A stretch of DNA of 64,000 bases, from positions 159,027,583 through 159,091,582 of the forward strand of contig NC_133390.1 of NCBI RefSeq assembly GCF_047511655.1, written 5' to 3'. The first letter of the stretch is position 1. The number at the start of each line of letters is the position of its first letter. The stretch is from Castor canadensis (taxonomy: Eukaryota; Chordata; Mammalia; Rodentia; Castoridae). Below the pieces are notes generated by a model that was not told where the DNA came from, ran no database searches, and was given only the letters and a program-made list of their open reading frames with translations. The position numbers and the translations under genes are program-made. This document shows, piece after piece, positions 33,004 through 43,490 of this stretch.

Positions 33004-33539
33004 ATGCGGGGCGGAACCGGGCAAAGAGTGTCTCTAGATTTAGTCTCCCAAGAAGAGACCAACGTGTCTTATAGACAATGGCTGCTGTTGCTACTTTTGC
33101 TAATTAACCTTTTAATATTCCAGTTAGCATTTCTTGAGCCCTTATTGTGTATTAAATCTTCATGGAGTACTTTAAAGTCATTATCTCCCTTTTTTTCCAA
33201 CCACCTTATTAAACGTGAGGGCAGGGACTAGCAGAGACTCAGTACTTATTGGGCAGACGTAGGTATGTAAAGATGGATGGAAAATGTTCAACTTTGACCA
33301 TTAGTAAAGGTACTGAGTTTCCAAAACCAGTTCCCTGATTGTGTAAGTAACAACTTAGAATTATCTGTTCAAAGCTGCCACTCTGGCTTCCTGAAATCCC
33401 TTCCGTTCTAGGAATTCATAAATTCATGACATTCTTCTTATACTTTGGGATGTGGTCGTCATCACGGTCTTGTCAGTCTCCATCCCAACCCAGAAGCTTG
33501 CCCACCCCGGTACCCTGCACACTGGCAGGAAGGCGGGGA

Positions 33540-33870
33540 GGGGGGAGAGAGATTAATGAGTGCTACAGTAAAACAAAGGACAACCGGAGTTGGGAAATGT
33601 TACCTGGAGACCAGAGGAGGGTCACCTCGCCCCAGAGGTTAAATAGCCAATGAAGTAACATGAGATTATGTATGGGACAAGCTGTTACCCACCCCCTTTC
33701 TGTAACCTGCTCTAAATGGTATATAAGAAAAGCCCCCTTTGTTCTCTGTGATCAGCCTTTGGACATGAGTCCGCTGAGTCGCTACCGGCTTGCTTAATAA
33801 ACTTCCTTCCGGAAAGCTTTGGTGCCCTCTCAGTCTCTGAGCCCTCCTGCAACATCATCACAAGCTATCC
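33540..33870 (+). mobile_element. Solo LTR-like fossil with TATA box and AATAAA, upstream of EDEM2
   Basis: GGTATATAAGAAAAGC at about 33718 and TTGCTTAATAAACTTCC at about 33793 give the promoter-then-poly(A) order of a retroviral U3-R. The type looks like ERV1 or ERVK. Ends are uncertain. No internal genes are visible beside it. It points away from EDEM2. Confidence 0.6.
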
Positions 33871-34231
33871 TGTAGCCTCCCAGGTGAGAAGGAAGACCCT
33901 GGGCATTATAGCTTTCAGAGTTTTTCCATTTCCCTTCTTGCAAGTTCTTACTTTGGTCAGCACCTTAGACCATAGCAAAACCCATGACTTTGTTTGTGTA
34001 ATGTGTAACAGAGCCAATCCTCAATTTGAAGTAAGATCTGGACTTCATTTGCAACTACCATTCATACACACCCTGTGCATGTGACCCAGAGCAAGCCCCT
34101 CCCCTTCAGTGTGCCCAGCATCCTCATCTATAAAAGGAGTGGTTTGGCCAAAAGGACCTTGAGCTTTCCCTGATTCTAGGATTGGTCATCCTCTTCTCCT
34201 TGCTGAAAAAGTCAGATGGAAGTGGTAGCTC

Positions 34232-34320
34232 AGTTTTTTGTTGCTGTTTGCTTGTTGTGGTACTCGCAACTTTGTGTTTGCTAAGCAGGCACTCTACCAT
34301 TTGAGCCATGTATCCAGCCT
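34232..34320 (-). repeat. ID-like SINE
   Basis: Antisense, diverged; GCAGGCACTCTACCATTTGA. Confidence 0.7.
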
Positions 34321-34469
34321 GTCAGCTCAGTTTCTTGAGTGGAGGCCAGACAAGTTTGGGCTCTTTTAGTCCGCATCCTTGAAAATACCTTTCAGATAAG
34401 TGTCCCAAAATGTCATCAGTTGATATGAGAATTAATTTCTAATCTAAGTCAGAAAGATTGAGATAGTGC

Positions 34470-34655
34470 AGAGTAGAAGGTAAAGGTGTGGTCTTTAAAT
34501 TTGGTCAGACTTATTGTGAGTGTGACCAGTTTTTCTCTGAGCCTCATTCATAATATTCAAAATAATAATACCTGCTTAATAGGATTGTGAGGATACAGTG
34601 AGCTATTGAATGTAAAGTACTTGTCATGCTTACAGAGAAGACACTGAGTAAATAT
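34470..34655 (+). repeat. MIR SINE remnant
   Basis: TTAATAGGATTGTGAGGATA and AATGTAAAGTACTTGTCATG follow MIR order. Confidence 0.6.
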
Positions 34656-34800
34656 GGAGGATGTTTTAGAAACTCTTCTTGGAGATACTAGATGGAAGGG
34701 AAAGGAGACCACAGTAACCTAAGACCTGGATAACAACCAGAATGAGTTTCCTGTGATACTGTAATAAATTACCACCAACTTGGTGTCTTAAAGCAATAGA

Positions 34801-34993
34801 GCCAGGCACTGGTAACTCATGCCTGTAATCCTAGCTACTCAGGAGGCAGAGATCAGTACGATTTCGGTTCAAAGTCACCCTGGGGAAATAGTTCGTGAGA
34901 CCCTATCTCAATAAAACCCATCACAAAACAGGGTTGGTAGGTATAGGCCCTAAGTTTAAACCCCAGTACCACAAAAATAAATAAATAAATAAA
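34801..34993 (+). repeat. Composite SINE
   Basis: Inserted in the dispersed repeat at 34745; ends with (AAAT)n. Confidence 0.8.
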
Positions 34994-35605
34994 AGCAATA
35001 GAAATGCATTCTTTCATTTCTAGCAGCCAAAAGTCTGAAATGTCTGAAATCAGTTTCACTGGACCAAAATCAAATTTTTGGCAAGGCCACCCTTTCCCCA
35101 AAGGCTCAAGGGCAGAATCTATTCCTTTCCTTTCTAGATTCTCCTGACCACTGGCATGCCTCTGCTGTGGCTCTATCGTTCAATCTCTGTCTCTGTCTTC
35201 ATATGAAACTTGAAGTTTGGACCTACGGCCTAAATTCCTGGGTTTCCTCATGCTAGGTCCAGCCATTTGTCCCTATACACCAAATAGAAAGGCATAGTGG
35301 AGGAGCTTATTACACAGCTCAGAACATGCCATGGGAAGAGGCAGAGTTAAGCACTCAGCCCATCTTCTGCCATCTTCAGGGTACAGACATGAGCTATAGG
35401 TTTAAGTAGACAAAAGAACTGGTGGAGGGGGACAAAATGTATACATAGTTAAACAGTTCCAGTCACTGGTGTGGTCTGGTTGGTCATTATCTCAGTCTTT
35501 GTTCTGGGAGAGTTTCAGAGTTGTTATCTAGATTCATTGTCACCTGGCATGCAGTCCACCCTGAGGAGGCTTTACTGGTGGGGGTAGTTTTCACCCTTGG
35601 GTTTT

Positions 35606-35704
35606 TTTTTTTTTTTTTGGTCTTGTTTTTTTGGCAGCACTGGGGTTTGAACTCAGGTCCTCATGCTTGCTAGGCAGGCACTCTTACCACTCCACCAGTC
35701 TAGT
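35606..35704 (-). repeat. ID-like SINE
   Basis: Antisense; GCACTGGGGTTTGAACTCAG. Confidence 0.8.
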
Positions 35705-36756
35705 TGTCACCCTTGTCATGAAGATATTATCAATTCTGTCTTTCTTGGAATCCGGGGTGATTACAAAGTGACTGCAGAGAAAATGGCTTAGAGCAAAAAC
35801 AGACACAAAATGGGGACAGAGATGCCAAGTTTTTCTCCTGTTTTTAGTTAATGCATGAACCCAAGTAAAGAGTCAGTGCTTTTCAGAAAAGCATTTTAAG
35901 CACCTCTTACAATATTGCCTCCTCCTCTTTGAATGTGTGCACATCTCCCTCTGCTTCTCTATAAAAGAACATTTTTATTGCATTTAAGACCCACCTGGGT
36001 AGTACAGGGTAATTTTCCATCTCAAGATCACTAACCTAATCATACCTTCAAAGACTTTTTTTCCAAACAGGGTAACATTTATAGGTTCCATGGATGAGGA
36101 CCTGGACTAGGGGTCATTTTTCAGCCTACTACAGGTACTAAGTATTTTTGAGGAGCAGTCCTTTCTCTGTTATGAAATTCACCCTGGCCTAATGGTCTTC
36201 CTCCATGTTATAGGTCCTATGACATAGCTTTGTCTTCGATTCAATACTCTAGGGTGATAAAAAAAAAATACTTGCAGGAAGGATGGGGCCAGGTTGTCTG
36301 GAGTTGGTAATGATCTGTCTCTCCATGAAAAAGATTGAAATACCCATAATTTTTCTTTATTTTCATTCTCTGTCTTGATGAAAACACACATTTTTTGACA
36401 CTGTCATAGAACAAATAAAACCATGATTTATATTTTCACATTTCATGTGGCTCATTTCATAGTTCTCTAATGAAAAAAAAAGTTATTTTTACTATCTAGA
36501 AAGCATTAGGGGTCTTCCACTCTTGCTTCACCTCTTACTTGGTTTATAGTACTGGGCTCTAGAAGGTTGTAACCCACCAATGAAGTGTCAAGATTGAATG
36601 TTTATATGGAAAAAGACCCAGAGTAAGTTGTCTAACCTCTTTGAGCCTCAATTTCCAGATATGAAATGCAGAAATTGAGAAAACCACAAAATATTTCTTC
36701 AGATTAAATGGAATAATGGGGGTGAAAATTCTCAGCACAATGATTTATACATATTA

Positions 36757-36840
36757 ACTTTTTTTTTTTTTTTTTTGGTGGCACTGGGGTTTGAACTCAG
36801 GGCCTTGCTAGGCAGGCACTTGAGCCACTCTGCCAAGCTA
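36757..36840 (-). repeat. ID-like SINE
   Basis: Antisense with T18; a short internal deletion after CAGGGCCTTGCTAGGCAGGC. Confidence 0.8.
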
Positions 36841-37483
36841 ATTTCTTAAATAAATAATAGTTTTCTATCCTGCCTTTCTTACGACTTTTTTTTAAAGAGG
36901 AGAGTTACTTTTTGTGCATCTGACTCTAGTAACCCAAAGAGTTATACATAATAACTCCTACCCTCAAGAGTTGAAGGCTTAGTGCCTGCCATACAACTAC
37001 ATATTCAAAAATAATCAAGCCACAGCCCTTTCCCTTGCCATGCTGTGTTACAAGCTGACTGGGGTTCTTTTGTTCTACCCATATATAAATAATGGATAGA
37101 TGAGGAAAACTCCTGCAGTTATTCTGGGCTCTTGCAGGTTTTTGCAGGTGGTGCAGTGGGCAACAGCAATTAGCACTGGACCTTTGACAGCAAGGACAGT
37201 TGCACAGAGTTTGTGTCCTCTGTTACAACTCCTGCAATGGTGGGGACTCTGCCAACTGATCCCATACCCCAGATGACCTGAGGCCTTAAGTATTGTAGCT
37301 CTTTTTTATCCCAAGTGGCCTGAGGCTGTGTAACAGCTCTCTGCTACCAACTGATATTCTGTGCTATAGCTTCTGCCTGCACCCATTGCTCCTGTCAATT
37401 TTGCTGCACCACTCAGTCTGCCAGCCTTACTGCTGCCCTGATCTGAGTAGTTTCCTCCCTGCCACCACTGCTTCTTCTTTTCA
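36841..37483. other. Intergenic, partly possible LTR-element interior
   Basis: 36841-37040 is unique. 37040-37483 continues from the minus-strand LTR-like fossil without recognisable genes. Confidence 0.4.
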
Positions 37484-37898
37484 TGTTATCAGCTCGCAAA
37501 TGTGTGCAGGACACTCGAGAGAAAGCTTTTTATTGGAACCTGATGTTGTAATACCAGGGGAGCAGCAAGGAGTGTATCTTGCAGCTACTCACAAAATGAG
37601 TTGAGCATCCTGATTATATAGCCAGGAAAGGGAGGGACAAGGGTATCCAATCAGCGCAGTCTCCTCACTTTTGCACCAATCATGGTACAGACTCTTATGC
37701 AAATGAAGTGTTGTGTTTGCACCAGTTGCAGGTCTTTCACTGGGTTGAGGTGCTGGCCCCCAACCCCCTTTAACCCGCCCCCCCCCCAATTCTGGCCTAA
37801 GTGGAAGTGGCAGATAGGGCAGTTTGTCTTCTGTGGATCCAAAGCACCTTTCAAAAGAGTGCTCACAACAAAGGCTTATCAGTAATAGTACTTTAACA
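37484..37898 (-). mobile_element. Solo LTR-like fossil, minus strand, between EDEM2 and PROCR
   Basis: On the minus strand, two ATTGG/CCAAT-type boxes (about 37650-37685) are followed by CTATATAATC (about 37620) and CCAATAAAAAGC (about 37535). That is the layout of a U3-R. Ends TGTTAAAG and GATAACA fit a TG...CA pair but no target duplication was confirmed. The minus-strand sequence continuing to about 37040 may be internal remnant. Family unresolved. Confidence 0.5.
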
Positions 37899-39060
37899 AT
37901 ATTTAACAGTGCTCTAATGATGCTTAACTTCTGTCCCAGTATCCCAGGGAGAGGTGGGTCCTTTCCCTACCATCTGTTCCAATTGAAATTTTGTTAGACA
38001 TGAAAGACATTTGTTTAAGAATACTTGAAATGATAGAGTGATCAAATCTTCCATTGGTGAATGGAGTTTGAACAGTACGTGGGTCATATCAGTATTTAAT
38101 GCCAATGTCCTTGGACTCTGTGTTGAGTGGAGGAAGCCATGGACTGGTGGTTAGTATCTCTTGGTTTTATTACTGATTTAGCCACTGTCTGTGTGTAATC
38201 TTGGGCAAGTTATTTTCCCTTTTGGAGAATCAGTTTCCATATGTGGAAAGTAAGAGTGAGACTACCTCTTGGCATAGGAAATTATTAACAGATCCACACA
38301 GAGTTATTGCAAAAAATCAGAAAATGGAATTCATCATCTATCATTGGCAGAAATCCCCCCCCCAAAATCCATGAAACCATAGGAAAACATTCCAAATGGA
38401 TTTTGAGTATTTGCCAACTGATCAAGGAAGAGGAGAAAAGAGGAGGGATTAGAAATGGTCAAATGTATTGGTAATAGCGAGCATTTATATAGCAACTAAT
38501 ATATTCCAGGCACGGTTCTTACTACTTTACAGGCATCATCACCATGAATCCTTACCACAACCCTCTGAGATAGTATTATTATGACCATTTTAACGATTTT
38601 TAAAAATTGAAGTACAGATTTTAAAATTTGAAGATCAGTTTAATAACTTGTTCAATGTCTCACACCCAATAAGTAGTAGAGTCAAGATTTGGACCCAGTC
38701 AGACCATTCTCTCCATATTAATGAGAATAATAACAAATGTATTGATTAAAGGCTAAGACAGAATTTTTAAATGGCAATCTAGTCCACTTCTACAGTCTCT
38801 AGCTTTAATTTGATGTGATTCCAGGATCAACATTCCCTTCCTTTTCGCTGGAAAATCAGGAAAAAGTTCAATTTCTGAGAGCAAGATCCCTGATTGTGTA
38901 ATTCGTATGTAGGCAATTCTGATAAAATGTAGGCAATAATACTGGAAAACTAAATTCTAGTCCTGGGTCTATCACCACTATGGTGTATAAACCTTGGGCA
39001 AGTCCCTACGCTTTTCCTGGCCTCAGTTTCCCCATCAGTAACCTGCTGATCTCTACAGCC
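37899..39060. other. Intergenic upstream of PROCR
   Basis: A MIR remnant, otherwise no recognisable feature. Confidence 0.65.
38490..38720 (+). repeat. MIR SINE remnant
   Basis: CCAGGCACGGTTCTTACTAC, ACAACCCTCTGAGATAGTAT and the later TAATAACTTGTTCAATGTCT follow the MIR core order. Diverged. Confidence 0.65.
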
Positions 39061-39099
39061 TGGAGCCTGTTCTAAGTTGAAAACAGATGCTCCACCCCC

Positions 39100-39108
39100 T
39101 GACTCAGC
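39100..39108 (+). promoter_or_regulatory. AP-1/NF-E2-type site upstream of PROCR
   Basis: TGACTCAGC matches the AP-1 core and the TGACnnnGC antioxidant-response pattern. It lies about 360 bp upstream of the PROCR ATG. Whether it is used is unknown. Confidence 0.4.
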
Positions 39109-39216
39109 GGCAGCGGGACTTCTCACCAAGCGCTTCTCCCCCTTTTCCGCTGCTGTTCCTCGGAAGCAGCCCAGGGAGAAGGGAAAAGGCAGGTCTGGGC
39201 AGGAGTACGCAAAGCT

Positions 39217-39224
39217 GGGCGGGG
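39217..39224 (+). promoter_or_regulatory. Sp1 GC box upstream of PROCR
   Basis: GGGCGGGG lies about 240 bp upstream of the PROCR ATG in a short G/C-rich stretch (39170-39255). No good TATA box stands between it and the ATG; the closest AT-rich element is CTTTAAAAG near 39286. Confidence 0.5.
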
Positions 39225-39463
39225 CCGAGGGAGGGCAGGAGAGAGGCCGGCCCCCTTGTAGGAAATGAGACACATAGAAATAACACTTTAAAAGCCTGAC
39301 ACCCTCTTCCTCTTTCCATTCCCTGGCCTCTTTTCATCCAGCTCGGTTCAACTCCCATCCCTCCTGGACATCCTCGCTTCTCTTTTTACCTAGGCTGCAG
39401 CCAGTGGAGCCCCAGCCTGCGCAAGCCATGAGCCCAGGTGGGATCAAGAACTTCAGCCCCAGG

Positions 39464-39548
39464 ATGTTGACTACATTGCTGCCTTTGCTGCTGCCGCTAC
39501 TGTTACTACTGCCGGGCTGGGCCCTTTGTAGCCAAGAAGCCTCAGATG
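39464..39548 (+). CDS. PROCR: PROCR exon 1 (start, signal peptide)
   Basis: Begins at the ATG matching the human start (MLTTLLP) and encodes a very Leu-rich signal peptide, then CSQEASD. Donor GATG/gtgagt splits Gly29 after one base. An in-frame ATG also lies 36 nt upstream at 39428. Confidence 0.95.
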
Positions 39549-42500
39549 GTGAGTTGGGGACTGTCTCCTCTCCTGGTTCTTGGAGAGCTAATCCCACGGC
39601 ATCTGTCTGCTGGATCTCTCTGTAGCGCATGCAGAGTGCCAGGCACTGGTTTGTGTCCCAAAGCCAAAGAGAGGAAGTCCAGTTAACTCTCTGGGAAGGA
39701 GGATCTGGGGGAAGTTAGGAGAAAGAGGAGGGCTGGAAAAATAGAAAAGGTACATGTAAGAGCGGGTGAGGAACCAGCATGGGAGAGAGGGGAGAAATGA
39801 GGTGAAGAGGGAGAGGGACAGTCTAGGAAAGGATCAGTCTAGAAAGAAGGGAAGGGACTGGGAGATGGGGTAAGGGAATGGAAAGCCCCTGGGAGAACCG
39901 ACAGAAAACTAGGTCTGAGACAGGTGAGGCAGAACGCAGGATAGGAAAGATGGGGGAAGGCAGGGTACAGCCTGTGTGGTGGGTCTTAGAGAAAAGAGAA
40001 GCTATGCCCACAGTAGGACAGCTTATGGGCTATCAGGCTGCCTGAAGTGGCCCCCCACTTAAACAGAAAAGGGGAGTTGTTATCCTGCATTATAATTTCA
40101 AGGGTCTCCTCTCCCCCCTCAGTCTCCCCCTCAGAGAAGGGACAATTAATAACCAGTATGCAATAAGTGCTCACTATGTTTAATTCACACATGTATTAAA
40201 TGATTTAGCTACCACAGTACCCCACAAAGTGGGTAATATTTTTATATCCATTTTACAGAGGAGGAAATGGATTCATAGAGCAGTTAAGGACCATGCCCAA
40301 GATTACTCACACTGATACACTTATTCAGACTTGCAAATATAGAGCTCAGCTTCTCAAACTCAAACTCAGACAAACCCCACACTCACTCAACATTCCCTAG
40401 GCACCAACACTGTTCCTGGCCCTTTTCTAGGTGTTGAAGGCATAGATAACCAGAGCTGTTCCATAACCTAAAATAGTTCAGTGTAGCTTTGTGTGCTTAG
40501 AGATAGCCACTTAGAATCCCATGAAGTATATGCTGACACAAAGTGCTCTAGGATCACCAAGTATCTGGGAGGGTAAAGAAGAGAGGTATCAGGAAAATTC
40601 TCCAAGGAGAGGGTCTTGAAGCAACCAAGAAAAACAAAGGAGGAAGAGCAACCCTGGCATGCTATTCTTATTCAGCCCAAAGTCAGCCTAAGGACCCCCA
40701 AGTGGTTTGATGTATTTAAGCACTGAGATCAGACCAGAAAATTCAGCTGATAACCTTGAATCCCTAACCAGATCTTGTGGACAGATATCCTTTGGGGAGG
40801 CAGTGCAACAAACTGGCTAAGAGTACTGGACTTGGACTACCTATGTTCAAACCTTGGTTCTGCTATATCATCTTAGCTTCAGTTTCCCATGAACACTGGG
40901 GTTAATAATAGTAGCTACTATCTATGTCATTGGGGGAAGACACAAATTAGATAATAATGTGTGTAAAGCACAGTGCCCAAGTCATAATAAGCACTTAATG
41001 GATATTAGCTATTATTATTTTTTATTGTATAGAGGAGGAGCATGTCACTGGAGGGCTTTAAGGAGAAGGACTGGGTCAGGTGGAGGTCCAATTAGAAGGG
41101 GTGAAACTGAGAAATGAAGGCAATGGGATGAGGTGACATTAGTGCCCTAGTCCAGATAAGAACAGATGAGGCCTGAACTAAGACAGTGGTAGAGGAAGAC
41201 AGGGACAGGATCCGATTGTAGGTCAGAATTTGACCAGCCAGAAATGGGGAGAGGGACAGAAAGGAGACAGAAAGGAGTGTCTCTTCCAGTTGCAGGCCTC
41301 ATTTTCTTCATCTGTAAAGCAAGAGAATAATCTGTCCTCTCCTCCTGTCAGGGTCATTGTGAGCATCGAATAGGGGAAAAGTGGAAGGGTACTTTATAGG
41401 ATTCAAGAAGGTGGGCGGCTGGGCTCTGGGTAAGGGGTTATTATCTCCTGCTACCAGCCACCCCTCCTACGCCAGAGGTCCTGACGCGCTGACTCTGCCC
41501 CCAGGCCCACGGAGCCTCCACATGCTACAGATCTCCTACTTCCAGGACCCCTCGCATGTGTGGCACCATGGCAACGCGTCGCTGGGGGGTCAGCTGACAC
41601 ACACGCTGGAAGGCCCGGGCAACAACGTCACGATCCTCCAGCTGCAGCCCTTGGAGGAGCCGGAGAGCTGGGCCCGTACGGAGAGAAGCCTGCAGCTCTA
41701 CCTGAACCAGTTCTACAGTTTGGTGCATGTGGTGCACCGGGAGCGCAAGGGCAGCGTAACCTGTGAGTGCTGGCGCCGGGTGGGGGCGGCGCCTGGGGGA
41801 CTGCGCTCGGTGGAAGAGCTGGGTTATGCCGGAAGAGGGTGTTCTGGGTGGGTGGTCTGTGGGTGTGGCCCTTAGGGGTGCCTCCACCCTTGGAGGTTGG
41901 TGGGTGGGAGCCGGAGAGGAGCGGGTATCCTAGCAAAGGGAGTCTTCCATCAGACCGTCTTCAGGCTGACATAAGCCTCGGGCGAATCCTGATGGAAGAC
42001 CCTGGTCCTGACCCACTGTGACCACCAAAGTTTCACTGCAGTCTTCCCAGCCTTTGCCTCACCGTCCTCCAACTCCTTCCCCTCACAGACCCCCATCTTC
42101 TCCTTCACACTACCCCCAGCACTTCCCCTCAACCCTCCAGCCACTTCTCACAGATGCAAATGGCTTCTCCCGCAGCTCCCTCACTCACAACCCCCAACTC
42201 CTTCCCCTCAAAGACCCCAATTTCTTCTCCCTCCCCTCATAGCCCCAACTCCTTTCTCTCAGAGGCCCCTTTTTCTTCACAGTCCCTGGCACCTCCATAT
42301 ACAACCTCCTCCGATAGTCTAACCCCAAACCCCTCCCCACTGCCACCTCTCTGCCGGGCCCTTCTCCCTCAGAACCCCCTACTCTGTCCCCTTCCACCTG
42401 GTGGACCATCCCCCTCCCACACACACACATACACGCATACACACCTGGCTCCATCTCCTCACAGCCCTAACCTTGAATCCCCCTCCGCAGTTCCTCTCAC

Positions 42501-43109
42501 CATCAGCTGCTTCCTGGGCTGCGAGCTGCCTTCTGAGGGCTCTGGAGCCCACGTCTTCTTCGAAGTTGCTGTTAATGGGAGCTCCTTTGTGAGTTTCCAG
42601 CCAGAGACAGCCGTGTGGGTGGCAGGCCCCCAGGCACCCTCCACAGTGGTCACCTACACCCTGAAGCAGCTCAATGCCTACAATCGTACCCGGTATGAAC
42701 TGCAGGAATTCCTGCAGGACACCTGTGTGCAGTACGTGGAAAAGCACAACGCTGTGAAAAATTCAAAAGGTATGATGGGACTCAGGTCGGAGCTGTGTGT
42801 TGGGGAGGGTCTGGGTTCTAGGCAAGATTATGGACCTGAATGAGGGATGGATACCTTGAGCAACAAGAGGACTTGGGTTGGGGGTTGGAAATAGGGGAAC
42901 ACACAGCTTAAGTCTTCTTTCCTTGGAGACTGGCTCAAACTGTGGAACTCCTGGAGAGTATGTTCTTAGGTTAACTCTCTGCATGTTCTGCAGGGAGCCA
43001 AACAGGCCGCTCCTACACTTCGCTGGTCCTGGGTGTCCTGGTGGGCAGTTTCATCATTGCTGGTGTGGCTGTGGGCATCTTCCTGTGCACAGGTGGACGG
43101 CGCTGTTAA
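39464..43109 (+). CDS. PROCR: PROCR, endothelial protein C receptor / CD201 (4 exons, 245 aa)
   Basis: Type I membrane receptor with an MHC class I/CD1-like alpha1-alpha2 platform. It binds the Gla domain of protein C and activated protein C on endothelium and promotes protein C activation by thrombin-thrombomodulin. Four exons total 738 nt, giving 245 residues (human 238). Seen here: a Leu-rich signal peptide about 1-21, platform residues about 30-205, one transmembrane helix about 218-238 ([20 protein letters not shown]) and the short tail TGGRRC whose terminal Cys is palmitoylated in human. Sequons N52, N69, N143 and N179 match the four human sites. C125 and C193 correspond to the human C118-C186 disulfide. 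Splice sites are all GT-AG and phases agree. The signal peptide is five residues longer than human. Confidence 0.98.
40135..40320 (+). repeat. MIR SINE remnant (PROCR intron 1)
   Basis: AATAAGTGCTCACTATGTTT and TCCATTTTACAGAGGAGGAA are MIR core phrases. Confidence 0.65.
40795..41015 (+). repeat. MIR SINE remnant (PROCR intron 1)
   Basis: Runs from GGCAGTGCAACAAACTGGCT to the AAGCACTTAATGGATATTAG end typical of MIR. Confidence 0.65.
41500..41850 (+). other. CpG-rich patch over PROCR exon 2 and start of intron 2
   Basis: CpG is frequent across exon 2 and the first 90 bp of intron 2, while introns 1 and 3 are CpG-poor. It may be an intragenic CpG island. Confidence 0.6.
41505..41762 (+). CDS. 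PROCR: PROCR exon 2 (alpha1-like domain)
   Basis: Encodes residues 29-115: [20 protein letters not shown], the sequons N52 and N69, then [20 protein letters not shown] and the helix reaching [10 protein letters not shown]. Acceptor cccccag, donor ACCT/gtgagt. The exon is CpG-rich compared with its flanks. Confidence 0.97.
42030..42485 (+). repeat. Pyrimidine-rich imperfect tandem repeat in PROCR intron 2
   Basis: Blocks resembling CCCAACTCCTTCCCCTCA followed by a run of TTCTTCTCC recur at irregular spacing of about 40-65 bp. There is a short (AC)n run at 42419-42444. Nearly all of intron 2 is C/T-rich on this strand. Confidence 0.65.
42491..42769 (+). CDS. PROCR: PROCR exon 3 (alpha2-like domain)
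   Basis: Encodes residues 115-208: [20 protein letters not shown], then [16 protein letters not shown], the [20 protein letters not shown] helix and [10 protein letters not shown]. It contains N143, N179, C121, C125 and C193. Acceptor ctccgcag, donor AAAG/gtatga. Confidence 0.97.
42994..43109 (+). CDS. PROCR: PROCR exon 4 (transmembrane segment and stop)
   Basis: Encodes [20 protein letters not shown] through the membrane helix to GGRRC and TAA at 43107-43109. Residues 208-245. Acceptor ttctgcag. Intron 3 before it is just 224 bp. Confidence 0.97.
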
Positions 43110-43490
43110 TTTCTCTACAGTCCCCTCTGAGAAAGGGCTGGATTGACAGGGGCTGGCAAGGGAAAGTCTCAGCTCACATAAAGCGGAACAGACTCTCCAA
43201 CTGGAACATCATATCACAGAAGATGTGGAGTGACAGCTCCTTTCTTCTCCCTGACCTGCCCACCAAGAGTATGGGGGAGGGAACACAACAGGAAGACTAG
43301 GTAGACAAAGTACTCGGTTTGCCAAGAACTTGCATGCTTTGCTGAAGTGGTTTGAGAAGTGACTGCTTATCTGTCTTTGTGGAAAACAGATGGTGAAGTT
43401 AGGACAGGGGCTATGACCATTCTCTAAAGACAGACAGATCACCTGAGGCATTCATAACACATAAGTAAATAAAATAAGTTGTCCACCACC
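43110..43490 (+). other. PROCR: PROCR 3' UTR
   Basis: From the stop codon to just past the poly(A) signal, the sequence is unique and free of recognisable SINEs. The end is inferred from the AATAAA at 43468 plus the usual 10-25 nt. Confidence 0.8.
43468..43473 (+). terminator. PROCR: PROCR poly(A) signal AATAAA
   Basis: A canonical AATAAA lies about 360 nt after the PROCR stop codon, followed within 30 nt by a GT-containing stretch. It is the first such hexamer after the stop. Confidence 0.85.

Larger units (their letters stand above)
32700..33015 (-). promoter_or_regulatory. EDEM2: EDEM2 CpG-rich promoter and 5' UTR
   Basis: GC-rich, CpG-dense sequence surrounds exon 1 and extends upstream to about 33015, unlike the flanking AT-rich DNA. 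No TATA box is visible at a sensible distance, as is usual for a CpG-island housekeeping promoter. The exact transcription start cannot be read from sequence. No CCAAT-N9-CCACG ER-stress element was seen. Confidence 0.8.
34745..36136 (+). repeat. Ancient dispersed repeat, class unresolved
   Basis: Opening TACTGTAATAAATTACCACC and late wording ATCTCAAGATCACTAACCTA match a mammalian interspersed family I know by sequence but cannot name safely. Two SINEs interrupt it (34801-34993, 35606-35704). Confidence 0.45.

Noticed and set aside
39404-39625. Longer PROCR frame beginning at 39404
   Set aside because: The codon there is GTG, not ATG. The first true in-frame ATG is at 39428 and the conserved start is 39464.
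41381-41875. 164-codon frame over PROCR exon 2 as an independent protein
   Set aside because: It reads through both splice sites; the exon 2 boundaries fit human PROCR exactly.
42154-42843. 229-codon frame across PROCR intron 2 and exon 3 as a separate gene
   Set aside because: The first 112 codons are translated C/T-rich intron; only the exon 3 part is real coding sequence.
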